Source: Heyndrickxia sporothermodurans (GTDB lineage: Bacteria > Bacillota > Bacilli > Bacillales > Bacillaceae_C). From it: a DNA stretch of 64,000 nucleotides. Location of the stretch: positions 58,597 to 122,596 of the forward strand of contig BORH01000013.1 in the NCBI GenBank assembly GCA_018333075.1. The letters are read 5' to 3'. The notes under the pieces were generated by a model. That model had not been told where the DNA came from and made no database searches. It saw only the letters and a program-made list of their open reading frames with translations. Positions 51,710 to 61,384 of the stretch are shown here, in pieces. Position numbers and translations under genes: made by a program. How positions within the stretch are numbered: position 1 is the stretch's first letter; every line of letters starts with the position of its first letter.

Positions 51710-52792
51710 TTATATTGGAATAGCCATGATCCGTAAATCATTTCCAATCCTTTTAATATCACTTATTTCTAAGTTGATCGCATCATCGATTTGTGCAATA
51801 CCATCTCCTCCAAAGGATGATGGAGCCGTTCGTCCTCCGATTAGCTTCGGAGCAATATACGTTATGATTTGTTGAAAGGCATGTTCCTTTAAAAAGCTCC
51901 CATGTATTTCAGCCCCACCCTCAACAAAAATAGAACTTATCCCTCTTTTTCCTATTTCCATTAACATATCCTTTATATTGATAGATGGAGAATTCATTTT
52001 CAAAATAGAAATTCCTTTTTCTTTGAAGGGAATTACCCTTGCTTCATTTACCTCTGATCCAGTTACAATTAATGTTTCTGACTGCAAATCAGTCACGATG
52101 TTTGAATCTATTGGTGTGCGTAATTGGGTGTCTAAAATAATTCTTGTCGGATTTTTCCCTCCACCTATCATTCTTGTCGTTAAGCTAGGATTATCCTTTA
52201 ATACGGTATTCACTCCTACTAATATAGCGTCATGGGTATGTCTGAAATAATGTACATCCTCTCTAGCTTCTTTACTGGTAATCCACTTACTTTTTCCTTC
52301 TTTAGTCGCTATCTTTCCATCCAAACTAGTCGCCGTTTTTAACGTTACATATGGCAACCCCGTTTGAATATAGTGATCAAAGACTTGATTGATTTGATCT
52401 GCCTCTTCCTTTAATAATCCAATTTCTACTTGTAAACCCGCCTTGCGCATTTTTTCAATTCCTTTTCCCGAAACCCTAGGGTTTGGATCGGTCGATGCAA
52501 TTACTACTCTTTTAATTCCTGATTGAATGACTAAATCCGAGCAAGGTGGTGTCCTGCCAAAATGACTGCACGGTTCAAGAGTTACATACATCGTTGCATC
52601 TTTCGTCTTTTCTCCTGCCATTTGAATCGCATGTACTTCTGCATGAGGCTCTCCTGCTTTTAAATGAGCCCCCAAGCCAACTAGTTGATTGTTTTTGACA
52701 ATGACCGCACCTACAGAGGGGTTTGGAGTCGTTTGCCCCTTAGTACTTATAGCTAGATCAAGAGCAAGCTTCATATAGTATTGATCATTCAT
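51710..52792 (-). CDS. ribD: Bifunctional riboflavin deaminase/reductase
   Basis: A 360-residue RibD with an N-terminal cytidine-deaminase-like domain (zinc ligands His50 in EPHAEVHA, Cys75 and Cys84 in EPCSHFGRTPPC) and a C-terminal reductase domain (VTLKTATSLDGKIATKEGKS, 'ISSIFVEGGAEIHGSFL'). Start ATG 52792 behind AAGGAGATTGG. A long frame open to 52939 runs through the riboswitch terminator and is not coding. First gene of the operon. Confidence 0.95.
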   Translation of the reverse strand: MNDQYYMKLALDLAISTKGQTTPNPSVGAVIVKNNQLVGLGAHLKAGEPHAEVHAIQMAGEKTKDATMYVTLEPCSHFGRTPPCSDLVIQSGIKRVVIASTDPNPRVSGKGIEKMRKAGLQVEIGLLKEEADQINQVFDHYIQTGLPYVTLKTATSLDGKIATKEGKSKWITSKEAREDVHYFRHTHDAILVGVNTVLKDNPSLTTRMIGGGKNPTRIILDTQLRTPIDSNIVTDLQSETLIVTGSEVNEARVIPFKEKGISILKMNSPSINIKDMLMEIGKRGISSIFVEGGAEIHGSFLKEHAFQQIITYIAPKLIGGRTAPSSFGGDGIAQIDDAINLEISDIKRIGNDLRIMAIPI

Positions 52793-52821
52793 TGTCCCAA
52801 TCTCCTTAAAAAAATAATAAA

Positions 52822-52849
52822 AACCCCCTGAACAATTCCTCAGGGGGTT
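52822..52849 (-). terminator. Riboswitch terminator upstream of ribD
   Basis: AACCCCCTGA / TCAGGGGGTT stem, followed by TTTTTATTATTTTTTT on the minus strand, 30 bases before ribD. It is the expression platform of the FMN riboswitch. Confidence 0.93.
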
Positions 52850-53010
52850 AAAATTGAGAATAAAAAATAAAGGGTAAAAGATAAACTTCATCCAGCCATT
52901 ATCTATGTATAGCAAAATAAAGGTTATGACTGAAATCAAACCAGCATTTTACAAATACAACAAAAAATAAAGGTAGAATTTAGAATATCTTACCAATTGC
53001 ATTTTATTTT

Positions 53011-53151
53011 CCTTCTCCCATCCAGACTTTAACTGTCGGCTCCGGAATTTCACCAGATCCACCGTTTAACAAATGTTAACCGGGTCACGGACTAAGAAGC
53101 ATATTGCTTCATCACCGCCGGTAGGGAATTTCACCCTGCCCCGAAGGATAC
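53011..53151 (-). promoter_or_regulatory. FMN riboswitch (RFN element)
   Basis: Read on the minus strand, it contains TATCCTTCGGGGCAGGGTG, AAATTCCCTACCGGCGGTGA, then 'AGTCCGTGACCCGG', 'GGTGGATCTGGTGAAATTCC' and 'GGAGCCGACAGTTAAAGTCT', ending GGATGGGAGAAGG. These are the RFN-box consensus segments in order. When FMN binds, the terminator at 52822-52849 forms and rib transcription stops. The intervening leader has no gene; the rib promoter must lie at or above 53155. Confidence 0.97.
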
Positions 53152-53345
53152 TATTAAGTTAAATACTTTCCTATTTCTAAGCATTTTTTCAAAAAAGGAA
53201 GCTTTTTACTTTACCTTTTTCATATAAAATATAGCCTTAGATAACAATTATTATACAGAAAAAAAAAGAATCAGCAATCATTTTACCTCTTTATTTTCCA
53301 TACCAGATTTTATTAAAATAGCTGATTCCTATCTATTTAAAGGCG

Positions 53346-54479
53346 TTAACACTTTATTTTTAACAATCTGGCAATATTTTCTGATGTTAATTTTAGATTT
53401 TGATATGCATTCGCAATCGCCTCATCGATAGATACAGCGCCTGGAACAATTGAAAACAATGCATCAATCCCTTCTACAATTACTTCGCTCGTATCATCAG
53501 CTATTAATCCGGCCAGACCTATTACAGGAATCCCGTTCTTCTTCGCTAGCTTCGCAACCCCTATTGGCGTTTTCCCATAGACTGTTTGTCCATCAATCTT
53601 CCCTTCACCTGTAATAACTAAATCTGCATTTTCAAGATGCCTTTCAAGTTGTAATGTCTGAATAACAATATCAATTCCTCTTTTTAATTCAGATGGAAGA
53701 AAAGCGAGGATACTTGCTCCCATTCCTCCGGCCGCACCAGCTCCCGGAATGGATGCTACGTCCTTTTGAAGATCATTAAATATTACTTTTGCAAAGTGAG
53801 CTAGATTATTATCCAGAGTTTTCACCATTTCTGGTGTTGCCCCTTTTTGAGGTCCAAAAATCGCTGATGCACCCTTCTCACCTAATAATGGATTATCCAC
53901 ATCACAGGCAACGATAAATTTTACTTGGCTGAGTCGAGAATCCATTTTCGTTCTATCTATTTTTTTTAAATGAGATAAGGAGCCTCCACCAAATTCAATT
54001 TCTTCTCCTTTTGAATTAAGTAGCCTTGCCCCCAATGCTTGAACCATACCCGCACCGCCATCATTAGTAGCGCTGCCGCCAAGACCAATAATAATTTTCT
54101 CTACTCCATAATTTAGTGCCTCTAATATAAGCTCCCCTGTCCCAAAGGATGTCGTTTTCAGCGGATTACGTTTTTCCTTTGGAACTAAATGGATTCCTGA
54201 AGCAGCAGCCATTTCAATAACCGCTGTCTTCTGATATCCTAAAAGTCCAAAAAAACCTTGAACAGGCATTCCTAATGGCCCTGTCACCACTTTTTCTATC
54301 ATCCTACCATTAGTTGCATCAACTAATGACTGAACCGTTCCCTCTCCACCATCTGCCATAGGAACTTTTACACAATCTGCTTCGGGTAAAATTTTTGAAA
54401 ACCCCTCTTCAATAGCCTTTGCAGCTTCTAATGCTGTTAAGCTTTCTTTAAAGGAATCTGGTGCAATAACAATTTTCAT
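53346..54479 (-). CDS. glxK: Glycerate 2-kinase
   Basis: A 377-residue glycerate kinase of the GlxK/GarK family that phosphorylates glycerate. Seen in sequence: 'MKIVIAPDSFKESLTALEAA' at the N-terminus, 'MADGGEGTVQSLVDATNGRM', 'IGLGGSATNDGGAGMVQALG' and 'ADLVITGEGKIDGQTVYGKT'. Start ATG 54479 behind GGGGTGG. It is co-transcribed with the upstream GntP permease; together with CdaR they make a glycerate utilisation unit. Confidence 0.92.
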   Translation of the reverse strand: MKIVIAPDSFKESLTALEAAKAIEEGFSKILPEADCVKVPMADGGEGTVQSLVDATNGRMIEKVVTGPLGMPVQGFFGLLGYQKTAVIEMAAASGIHLVPKEKRNPLKTTSFGTGELILEALNYGVEKIIIGLGGSATNDGGAGMVQALGARLLNSKGEEIEFGGGSLSHLKKIDRTKMDSRLSQVKFIVACDVDNPLLGEKGASAIFGPQKGATPEMVKTLDNNLAHFAKVIFNDLQKDVASIPGAGAAGGMGASILAFLPSELKRGIDIVIQTLQLERHLENADLVITGEGKIDGQTVYGKTPIGVAKLAKKNGIPVIGLAGLIADDTSEVIVEGIDALFSIVPGAVSIDEAIANAYQNLKLTSENIARLLKIKC

Positions 54480-54522
54480 CCAATGCCACCCCATTCAATA
54501 TAAAACTACTCATATATCAAAA

Positions 54523-55794
54523 TTAATAACCAAATAATTTAAAAACCCCAAAAATTAATGTGGAGACAAGTGCTAGTACGAATCCAATTAATGTTTCATA
54601 AGGAATAAGCTTTAATCGCTCCTTCATTCCCATAGATACACTTCCACCTGTTGCGTGGAAAAAGCTTCCATGAGGCAAATGATCTAATACCGTTGCACCA
54701 GCATGAATCATTGCAGCTCCAGCAAGACTTGAAATACCTAACTGTAAAATAGTCAAACTGAATACTGAACTTGCTACAGCTGTTCCAGCAGTTGTCGAAG
54801 CAGTAGCAGCCGACATAAAAATTCCAGATACAGGAGCTAGTAAATAGGCAGGTAAGCCTAATCCATCAAGCATTTGAATGACTACTTCCTTTAAACCTGA
54901 ATTTGCGATGATTCCAGCTAATGTTCCTGTTCCAATCAGCATGATTGCAACACCTGACATTTTATTTAATCCAGTAATAGTATACTCATTGATTTTCTTA
55001 GCTCGTCCCATTAATAAAGCTCCAATTATCCCACCAATTGGTAATGCAATCATCGGATCAATATTAATATCAAAGATTGGGCGTAAAGCTAATAGAATAA
55101 TAGCAATTAATGGTGCCGTAATCGCTAAAATAAACCTTGGAAGCTGTTCATCCTGTTGAACTTTTATTTCGTCTAGTTGAACAAGAGATCCCTTTTTCAC
55201 TAATTTTTTCGCAATGAAATAGGTCACAATAACTCCAAAAATTGCAGGTATTATACCCGCAGCCATAATTGATGTAAGGGGAACCTTAAAAGCATCTGCA
55301 GCGGCAATTGCATTTGGATTAGGAGACATAATATTTCCTGCTTTCCCTCCTCCAATCATGGCAATTAAAATAGCAGTTTTAGAAATTTTAGCTCTGCTAG
55401 CAATGGCAAGCGCGATAGGCGCAGTCGTGATAACTGCAACATCGATAAACACACCAACCATTGTAAGTAGCATCGTTGCGATTGCTAAAGCTAATAATGC
55501 TTTTCGTTCCCCTAATTTTTTTACTATTGTTTCAGCAATAACAGAAGCTGCTCCCGATTCAATCAGTACTCCTGCAAGTACACCTGCAGCTAATATTCTT
55601 AACACTGCAGGAATAATATTTTTCGCTCCATCCATCATCAATGTAACACTATCAGTAATCCCTACTCCACCAATCAAGGAGCCAATGAACGCTCCTGCTA
55701 TCATTCCATATGCAGGAGAAACCTTTCGTAATATTAATATGATTGCTATAGCCAGTGCAGCAATGGCACCTAAAGCACTTACTTGAACATCCAT
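54523..55794 (-). CDS. GntP family permease (glycerate/gluconate type)
   Basis: A 423-residue, 12-14-segment permease. GntP-family features are 'PAYGMIAGAFIGSLIGGVG', 'AETIVKKLGERKALLALAIA', 'GGGKAGNIMSPNPNAIAAAD' and 'DHLPHGSFFHATGGSVSMG'. The partner kinase suggests glycerate as substrate. Start ATG 55794 behind AGGGGGA; the frame extends upstream to 55863 across a large palindrome that is more likely an operator than coding. The 43-base gap to glxK indicates an operon. Confidence 0.88.
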   Translation of the reverse strand: MDVQVSALGAIAALAIAIILILRKVSPAYGMIAGAFIGSLIGGVGITDSVTLMMDGAKNIIPAVLRILAAGVLAGVLIESGAASVIAETIVKKLGERKALLALAIATMLLTMVGVFIDVAVITTAPIALAIASRAKISKTAILIAMIGGGKAGNIMSPNPNAIAAADAFKVPLTSIMAAGIIPAIFGVIVTYFIAKKLVKKGSLVQLDEIKVQQDEQLPRFILAITAPLIAIILLALRPIFDINIDPMIALPIGGIIGALLMGRAKKINEYTITGLNKMSGVAIMLIGTGTLAGIIANSGLKEVVIQMLDGLGLPAYLLAPVSGIFMSAATASTTAGTAVASSVFSLTILQLGISSLAGAAMIHAGATVLDHLPHGSFFHATGGSVSMGMKERLKLIPYETLIGFVLALVSTLIFGVFKLFGY

Positions 55795-55828
55795 CTCCAA
55801 TCCCCCTGTTTCATTTCTTTTCAGATAA

Positions 55829-55855
55829 TTGTAAGCGTTTAAGAAAACGATTACA
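55829..55855. promoter_or_regulatory. Palindrome upstream of the GntP permease gene (operator/cre-like)
   Basis: TGTAAGCGTTT and AAACGATTACA form 11-bp arms (one mismatch) around 4 bases. TTGTAAGCGTTTAAG also matches the CcpA cre consensus at 13 of 15 positions. It sits about 35 bases before the GntP start, so carbon-catabolite or CdaR control of the permease-kinase pair is likely. Confidence 0.5.
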
Positions 55856-55938
55856 TCGTCCAAATGAACATAAAAACAGGAGATATTGCTTCTAAATTTT
55901 ATTCATTTGTACAAAACTTTCATAAATGTAGCAATAGA

Positions 55939-57075
55939 TTAATCAGCATTTAGCTGATATAAGAGCTGTGAAATATATAACTCAAATAATTGTTTGAAAT
56001 TTTTAGGATCTTTTCCGGAAATTTTGTGGATTTTTTCCAACCGATATCTTAATGTATTTCGATGAATGTATAAACAATTTGCAATTTTATTCAATTCTCC
56101 ATTTTCCTCTATAAATGCTTGCAAGGTTTCTTGCAGCTCCCCTTTTTTATCATTCTCAACAATCAATTGATACGTATGTAACTTTGGCTCATTGCTTATT
56201 TCAATATCTGAAAAAAGGACAGGAATAATGTAATCATCATAGAAATAAAATTCTTTGTCTGGATGAATGATTTTTCCTACCTTTAATGTTTTTTTCGTTT
56301 TTTTATACGCTGCTTCCATCTCATGTAGGGAGGAGCATTTGCTACTTATAGCTAATTTCCCTTGAAAAGAATTTAGTTTTTTCATATGAAAAAGCAATTC
56401 ATTTAATTCATTCTCTATCAAAGTTTTATCTAATTTCCCCTGATGGTGTATCGGTTTTAGAATAACAAACACAGATGGAGAAATACTTGCAGCTAACTCG
56501 CCTTTTATACTATTTTTCCCCAAAAGAAACTGAAGTTGTTTCTGTATATTTTGATGCTCCTTCTCTTTCGATTTCCATTCCAAAACGATTACCAATCTAG
56601 GAACGGATCGATCGATTGATAAACGCTCCATCCTTTCATAAAAATAATCATCGATATCATCGTGAATGATTTGAGAAACTAGCTCTTCGATCAATCTCTG
56701 TTCAAACTGAAGCTGTTCTGTTACATATGCTTGCTGTAAGGATACTTCTGCTGCCATTTTTACAAGCTCGCCATACTTGGATATCTGAGTAGGTACTCCT
56801 GTAATACCAATGACCCCAACAATTTGTTCATTTAAAAATATGGGAAGATTAATACCTGGTTTTACATTATTATATAGATTCATATTGTTCTCTGTAATCT
56901 CTACCCGTTTTTTCTTTTTTATAGCAATTAAAGCTCCCTCATGTCTTTTTCCTAAACGATTTTTATCTCCCGATCCAATAATGACACCATGAGAATTCAT
57001 TACATTAATATTTCGTTCGATAATGGACATTGTTCGATCTACAATTTGTTGAGCAAGTTTATCCGTTAATATCAT
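55939..57075 (-). CDS. cdaR: CdaR family transcriptional regulator
   Basis: A 378-residue regulator with an N-terminal sugar-diacid recognition domain ('LAQQIVDRTMSIIERNINVM', 'IIGSGDKNRLGKRHEGALIA', 'GVIGITGVP') and a C-terminal PucR-type helix-turn-helix ('NKIANCLYIHRNTLRYRLEK'). Start ATG 57075 behind AAGGAG (about 9 bases). It lies upstream of the GntP-glxK pair in the same direction and most likely controls it in response to glycerate or glucarate-like compounds. Confidence 0.9.
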   Translation of the reverse strand: MILTDKLAQQIVDRTMSIIERNINVMNSHGVIIGSGDKNRLGKRHEGALIAIKKKKRVEITENNMNLYNNVKPGINLPIFLNEQIVGVIGITGVPTQISKYGELVKMAAEVSLQQAYVTEQLQFEQRLIEELVSQIIHDDIDDYFYERMERLSIDRSVPRLVIVLEWKSKEKEHQNIQKQLQFLLGKNSIKGELAASISPSVFVILKPIHHQGKLDKTLIENELNELLFHMKKLNSFQGKLAISSKCSSLHEMEAAYKKTKKTLKVGKIIHPDKEFYFYDDYIIPVLFSDIEISNEPKLHTYQLIVENDKKGELQETLQAFIEENGELNKIANCLYIHRNTLRYRLEKIHKISGKDPKNFKQLFELYISQLLYQLNAD

Positions 57076-57252
57076 TCTGCATAGCTCCTTCAATTAATAA
57101 TCCAATAATTATCTTTATATATAATAGCAAATATTAATCTCTCTCTTACATTTAAGTAAAACTTATCACTTTTCATAAATAAAATAACATTTTTTTATCA
57201 TTAAATTAGAGTTAATATAAGTTTAAACAAATTGAAGAAAGGATGAAAATGG

Positions 57253-58029
57253 ATGATAGATTTTCATAATCAAGAAAACCGTTCAACCTATTCAACACGA
57301 GAAGCGGACTTTACATGGGTAAATAGAATAAAAGACATTTGTGATATAAAAGGAAAGAATGTATTGGATATCGGTTGTGGGGGAGGTATCTATACGAAAG
57401 CACTGGCTAAAATGGGGGCTTCAGCTGTCACAGGTCTAGACTTCTCCGAGCAAATCCTATCCTCTGCAATAGAAAACTGCAAGGATATTCCGAATATTGA
57501 TTTTGAATTTGGGAACGCCTTAGATACTAAACTAGATGCAGGACAATATGATCTAATTTTAGAGCGTGCTGTGATTCATCACATTCATGACTTAAAATCT
57601 TGTTTCCAAGAGATGTTTCGTTTATTAAAATCAAATGGTTTATGTATTATTCAAGATAGAACCCCTGAAGATTGCTTACTAAAAGGCAGTAATACTCATA
57701 TAAGAGGGTATTTTTTTGAAAAATATCCAAGCTTAATGAAGAAAGAAACGTCCAGACGATATTCCAGTGAAGATGTATGTAGTACATTACAAGACATAGG
57801 CTTTAAACATATAAAAGAATATAAGCTATGGGAAATTAGAAAAATTTATGAAGATGTGAATCAATTAGCAGCAGACTTACTAAAAAGAACAGGACGTTCG
57901 ATTCTTCACGAATTAACCGATCATCAGCTTGAGGAACTTGTTCAATTTATTGTGGGGGAATTTGCTTATGCTGAAAATGAACGGATTATTGAAAAAGATA
58001 GATGGACGATATGGACGGCAATTAAATAA
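57253..58029 (+). CDS. Class I SAM-dependent methyltransferase
   Basis: A 258-residue methyltransferase. The SAM-binding motif I is KNVLDIGCGGGIYTKALAKM near residue 38, followed by acidic motif 'GLDFSEQIL' and 'YDLILERAVIHHIHDLKSC'. Start ATG 57253; an out-of-frame ATG lies 4 bases earlier. Substrate unknown; it is a single gene on the plus strand next to the peptide-system cluster and is not obviously part of it. It ends at a terminator. Confidence 0.85.
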   Translation: MIDFHNQENRSTYSTREADFTWVNRIKDICDIKGKNVLDIGCGGGIYTKALAKMGASAVTGLDFSEQILSSAIENCKDIPNIDFEFGNALDTKLDAGQYDLILERAVIHHIHDLKSCFQEMFRLLKSNGLCIIQDRTPEDCLLKGSNTHIRGYFFEKYPSLMKKETSRRYSSEDVCSTLQDIGFKHIKEYKLWEIRKIYEDVNQLAADLLKRTGRSILHELTDHQLEELVQFIVGEFAYAENERIIEKDRWTIWTAIK

Positions 58030-58042
58030 TTTCAAATTAATG

Positions 58043-58068
58043 AAAATCCTGTTTTCACAGGGTTTTTT
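58043..58068 (+). terminator. Terminator after the methyltransferase gene
   Basis: AATCCTGT / ACAGGGTT stem with T6. Confidence 0.85.
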
Positions 58069-58100
58069 ACTATTTTAAAAGGTAAGACCTAATCAAAAAA

Positions 58101-58122
58101 CTCCCCAATTATTATTGGAGAG
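58101..58122 (-). terminator. Terminator downstream of the peptide maturation genes
   Basis: CTCTCCAAT / ATTGGGGAG stem and TTTTTTGATT on the minus strand, 165 bases after the thioredoxin-like gene ends. The neighbouring sequence (58113-58145) recurs near the peptide genes. Confidence 0.75.
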
Positions 58123-58286
58123 CTTTCGAATCTTAACTATGCACCGCTTCTTCCAATTTAAAAAAGCTTTTTATCGAAGATGTAATGACGGAATTTATCA
58201 TTTTTAATATTATTACTCATCAAATGCGATTGTATTGATAACTTATTTGCAACTCATATTATATATATACAAAGCACATTTATAAA

Positions 58287-58838
58287 TTATGATGCCTTTC
58301 TTTCCACATTTAAAAGCATATTCCAAAGACCATTGCTATTTTTCAACTCACTTATTTGCTGAATCGTTTTGTCTTCATTTATCAAAATTCCGTAAGGTAC
58401 TGTTGTAATAGAATATAATCGCATCAATTTATTGGACCGTATATAAATAATTTCTTCATTAAGATGATTCACTATTGAATTATCTTCATGTTGCTCATCC
58501 GTATTTACTAAGATTAAATTAATAGAGTATTTTTTTTTGATTCTGTGTAACTCAGGCAGCAATGATTTACAAGTAGGACAATTCGTATTAATAAACAGCA
58601 ATAAAGTATTATTTGTACTTAATATTTCATTTGATATTATTTTGTCTCCATTATGATCATTTTCTCTAAAGGCGGGAGCAATTTGATCAATTTGAAGCGT
58701 TCCAATTTCTATGCCGTTGATACTTTCAATTTTTCTTATAAAATTCCCAATATATCTAGCTAGGAAAAAAATTAATACAAGTTGTCCTAAGGAAAGTAAA
58801 ATTAAGGATATCAATGATATGTTATAAATTGCTGACAA
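58287..58838 (-). CDS. Membrane-anchored thioredoxin-like protein with CPTC (MauD/TlpA type)
   Basis: A 183-residue protein with one N-terminal membrane segment (about residues 5-30) and an extracytoplasmic thioredoxin-like domain. The active site is INTNCPTCKSLLPEL, followed by a cis-Pro-type motif ('TTVPYGILIN'). In the methylamine dehydrogenase system MauD is the thioredoxin-like partner of MauE; here both occur next to an ABC exporter and cysteine-rich peptide genes. It probably shuffles or forms disulfides in those peptides. TTG start at 58838 behind AAAAGGAGG. Confidence 0.82.
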   Translation of the reverse strand: MSAIYNISLISLILLSLGQLVLIFFLARYIGNFIRKIESINGIEIGTLQIDQIAPAFRENDHNGDKIISNEILSTNNTLLLFINTNCPTCKSLLPELHRIKKKYSINLILVNTDEQHEDNSIVNHLNEEIIYIRSNKLMRLYSITTVPYGILINEDKTIQQISELKNSNGLWNMLLNVERKAS

Positions 58839-58852
58839 GTTGATTCCTCCTT

Positions 58853-59389
58853 TTATTCAACAACTTTAAATATTTTCTTTGAATTGACTATAAACACTCT
58901 CACTTCCTTTAAAATTGCTATTAAAATAAGGATATTTACAGCACATAAACTAAAAAAAAGTCTAGAAAAAAAAGAAATTGTAATGGGTGATTGGTACAAA
59001 AAAGGAATAAATGAAAGTAATATTATGAAAAAATTTCTTACAACAATTCCGTAATTTAGTTCTTTATTTTCGAGCAAGCTTCCACACCCACAATTAATTG
59101 CCGTGTTTCCACGGATTAAATTGATAACAACTGCTGAAGTATAGATAAGCAATGTTACAGTTATTAATCCAATACTGTATATATTCACCGAGAAGAAGTA
59201 AAATAGGAAGGCAATCATTAATTCTAAACCTATTATTATTAACAAAAAATATTTAATTAGTCTTTTAGGTAAAAGCTTATATTGAGATATGGAAAAATGG
59301 TGGTTTTGCCAATTTTTCATTTTATCAAAGGCCGTTGCTACAAAAAGAAACGCTAAAATAGCCTGAATTAAGTAGATGATGTAGCTCAC
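58853..59389 (-). CDS. MauE/DoxX-like membrane protein with CxC motif
   Basis: A 178-residue, 4-5-segment membrane protein. The loop INCGCGSLLENKELNYGIVV holds a CxC pair, a hallmark of MauE proteins, which are thought to act like DsbB in passing electrons from disulfide formation to quinones. The GTG start at 59389 overlaps the exporter stop (GTGA). The pair with the thioredoxin-like gene downstream suggests a self-contained disulfide-forming unit. Confidence 0.85.
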   Translation of the reverse strand: MSYIIYLIQAILAFLFVATAFDKMKNWQNHHFSISQYKLLPKRLIKYFLLIIIGLELMIAFLFYFFSVNIYSIGLITVTLLIYTSAVVINLIRGNTAINCGCGSLLENKELNYGIVVRNFFIILLSFIPFLYQSPITISFFSRLFFSLCAVNILILIAILKEVRVFIVNSKKIFKVVE

Positions 59390-61182
59390 AAAACTAAACC
59401 TTCTTTCTCATATAGTTGTGATTGAGATGTGTACATTTCAAAATATTGCCCTCTTAAGCTAAGTAAATCGGAATGACTTCCTCTCTCCATAACCTCTCCG
59501 TTTTTCATAACAATTATTTCGTCTGCTAAATAAGCCGTTCCCAGTCTATGAGTAATAAATATAATTGATTTATTAGGAGTTTGGTGAAACAGTTGCTTTA
59601 ATATTTCAATTTCTGAAAGAGGATCTAAACTAGAAGTTGGTTCATCAAGGATAATTAGATCCGTTTCCCTAAATAAAGCCCGTGATAAAGCTAGTTTTTG
59701 CCACTGACCGCCTGATAGTTCAACCCCCCCATCAAAAAGTCTTCCAAGGATGGTTTCATATTGATTCGTAAATTTTGTTACCTTTGAATGAATACCAGTT
59801 CGAATAGCAGCCAATTGAATTTCTTCTACGTTCTCGATGTTATTTATATTTCCAAATCCAATATTCTCTTTTACAGAAAAATTGTATTTTTCATAATCCT
59901 GAAAGAGGACCGAAACTCTTTTTTGAAAAGAGTTTTGATTTATATTATTTATATCCGTTCCATTTACCGTAATCATTCCATTACTTACTTCGTACAATGC
60001 TGAAATACATTTTGTTAATGTTGTTTTTCCAGAACCATTTTCACCGATAATGGCAATTTTTTTTCCCAATGGAATATCAATTGAAATATTTTGAATAGCC
60101 GGTTGGAATTGATCAGGATACGTAAAAGTTAAATCCTTTATTCTAATGGTTTGAATTCCTTTGATTATTGATCCATTATGAGGCTCATTTGTTTCGTCAA
60201 TTTCCATAAACTCTATATACTCTTCAATAAATAAACTACTTTCATATATTTTAGCTATGCTCCTTGAAATGCTACCTAAAGATTCTTGTATGCTTTGTAC
60301 AGCTTGCAGAACGGATACAAAGCTACCAACAAGTAATTTACCTGACGAAATCAATATAAGTACCAATACGCCGGATAAAGCATAGGTAGTTATTAACAAA
60401 AACTGTGCGATTAAAGTTAAAATCCCTTGTTTTTTTAATAAAGAAAGTTCTTTTTGAGCAAATAAATTATAATTTTCTTCCCACTTTTTAATTAGATAAT
60501 GCCCTGTTCCAAATAATTTAATTTCCTTCAAAGAATTACGGCTATTAAGTAGACCTGCAATATATGATTCTAGTCTTCCATATGGGGTTAAAAACTTTAC
60601 CATCTCAAACCTTTTATTTCCATATGTCATCTCAATAATAAAAAGAGGAAGGATACCAACAACAAGAATTAAAATGAATGCCCAATGCTGCATAATTAAA
60701 TAAAATAAAATTGAAGAAACTGTAATTAAATCTCTTATTAAACTTGATGATTCTTCTACAACATTTAAAATGCTGGATTGATTACTACTCAATCGCTGAA
60801 TTTTATTATAAATAGAAGGCTTTTCAAAATTAATAAACGATATATTACTTATTTTTTCAAAGATTGATATATTTACTTTTCTACCTATAACAATATTTAC
60901 TTTCTTTTCGTTAATGGTCGTTAAAAATTGTAGAAAATATGAAAAAAGAATAATGCCGATTTGTAAACAAAACAAAAAAATTACACCACTATAGATACTC
61001 TCTTTTGTGAAAAGGCCTACAACTTCATTAATCAATTTTTGTGTTAACCAAATTAGTGCGACAGGTATTAATCCTGAAACGATTTTAATCAAAGCCATGA
61101 AAAATAAATAAGACTTATGATTTAACCAAATCAATTTGTATGAATATTTAATACCCCTGAACAATTTCAAAATAGTTTTCAC
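59386..61182 (-). CDS. ABC exporter (fused membrane and ATPase domains)
   Basis: A 598-residue half-transporter with six membrane segments in the first 320 residues and an ATPase domain with Walker A IGENGSGKTTLTK, signature VELSGGQWQKLALS and Walker B DLIILDEPTSSLDP. It lacks an N-terminal C39 peptidase domain, so it does not cleave double-glycine leaders. GTG start at 61182 behind TAGGAGGGG. It is most likely the exporter for the six-cysteine peptides encoded divergently. MauE-like and CPTC genes follow in the same operon. Confidence 0.88.
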   Translation of the reverse strand: MKTILKLFRGIKYSYKLIWLNHKSYLFFMALIKIVSGLIPVALIWLTQKLINEVVGLFTKESIYSGVIFLFCLQIGIILFSYFLQFLTTINEKKVNIVIGRKVNISIFEKISNISFINFEKPSIYNKIQRLSSNQSSILNVVEESSSLIRDLITVSSILFYLIMQHWAFILILVVGILPLFIIEMTYGNKRFEMVKFLTPYGRLESYIAGLLNSRNSLKEIKLFGTGHYLIKKWEENYNLFAQKELSLLKKQGILTLIAQFLLITTYALSGVLVLILISSGKLLVGSFVSVLQAVQSIQESLGSISRSIAKIYESSLFIEEYIEFMEIDETNEPHNGSIIKGIQTIRIKDLTFTYPDQFQPAIQNISIDIPLGKKIAIIGENGSGKTTLTKCISALYEVSNGMITVNGTDINNINQNSFQKRVSVLFQDYEKYNFSVKENIGFGNINNIENVEEIQLAAIRTGIHSKVTKFTNQYETILGRLFDGGVELSGGQWQKLALSRALFRETDLIILDEPTSSLDPLSEIEILKQLFHQTPNKSIIFITHRLGTAYLADEIIVMKNGEVMERGSHSDLLSLRGQYFEMYTSQSQLYEKEGLVL

Positions 61183-61212
61183 ACTATTTTTCCCCTCCTA
61201 ATTTACAGACTA

Positions 61213-61241
61213 TTGACATTATTTAGAATAAATAATAACAT
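61213..61241 (+). promoter_or_regulatory. Candidate sigma-A promoter of the CGYC protein-peptide operon
   Basis: TTGACA (61213-61218), 17 bp, TAACAT (61236-61241), facing the CGYC-protein gene, in the 200-bp divergent intergenic region. The exporter gene must have its own promoter here, which I cannot assign. Confidence 0.5.
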
Positions 61242-61384
61242 AGTAATTGTTAGTTGTCCAAAAATAGGGATTAAAGTTAATAAATAGCTTTTATCTATTG
61301 GGTATTATCTTTTTCCTTTCCAATTTTCAACAAGAAAATCCTCTCAATATATCTTTAATAATTCATAAAGCTGGAGGTGATATT

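Noticed and set aside
52793-52939. A longer RibD start extending through the leader.
   Set aside because: It would run through the terminator of the FMN riboswitch; ATG 52792 has a strong ribosome binding site.
55358-55786. A 142-codon plus frame opposite the GntP permease.
   Set aside because: Antisense shadow; repetitive Ala/Ile composition mirrors the permease codons.
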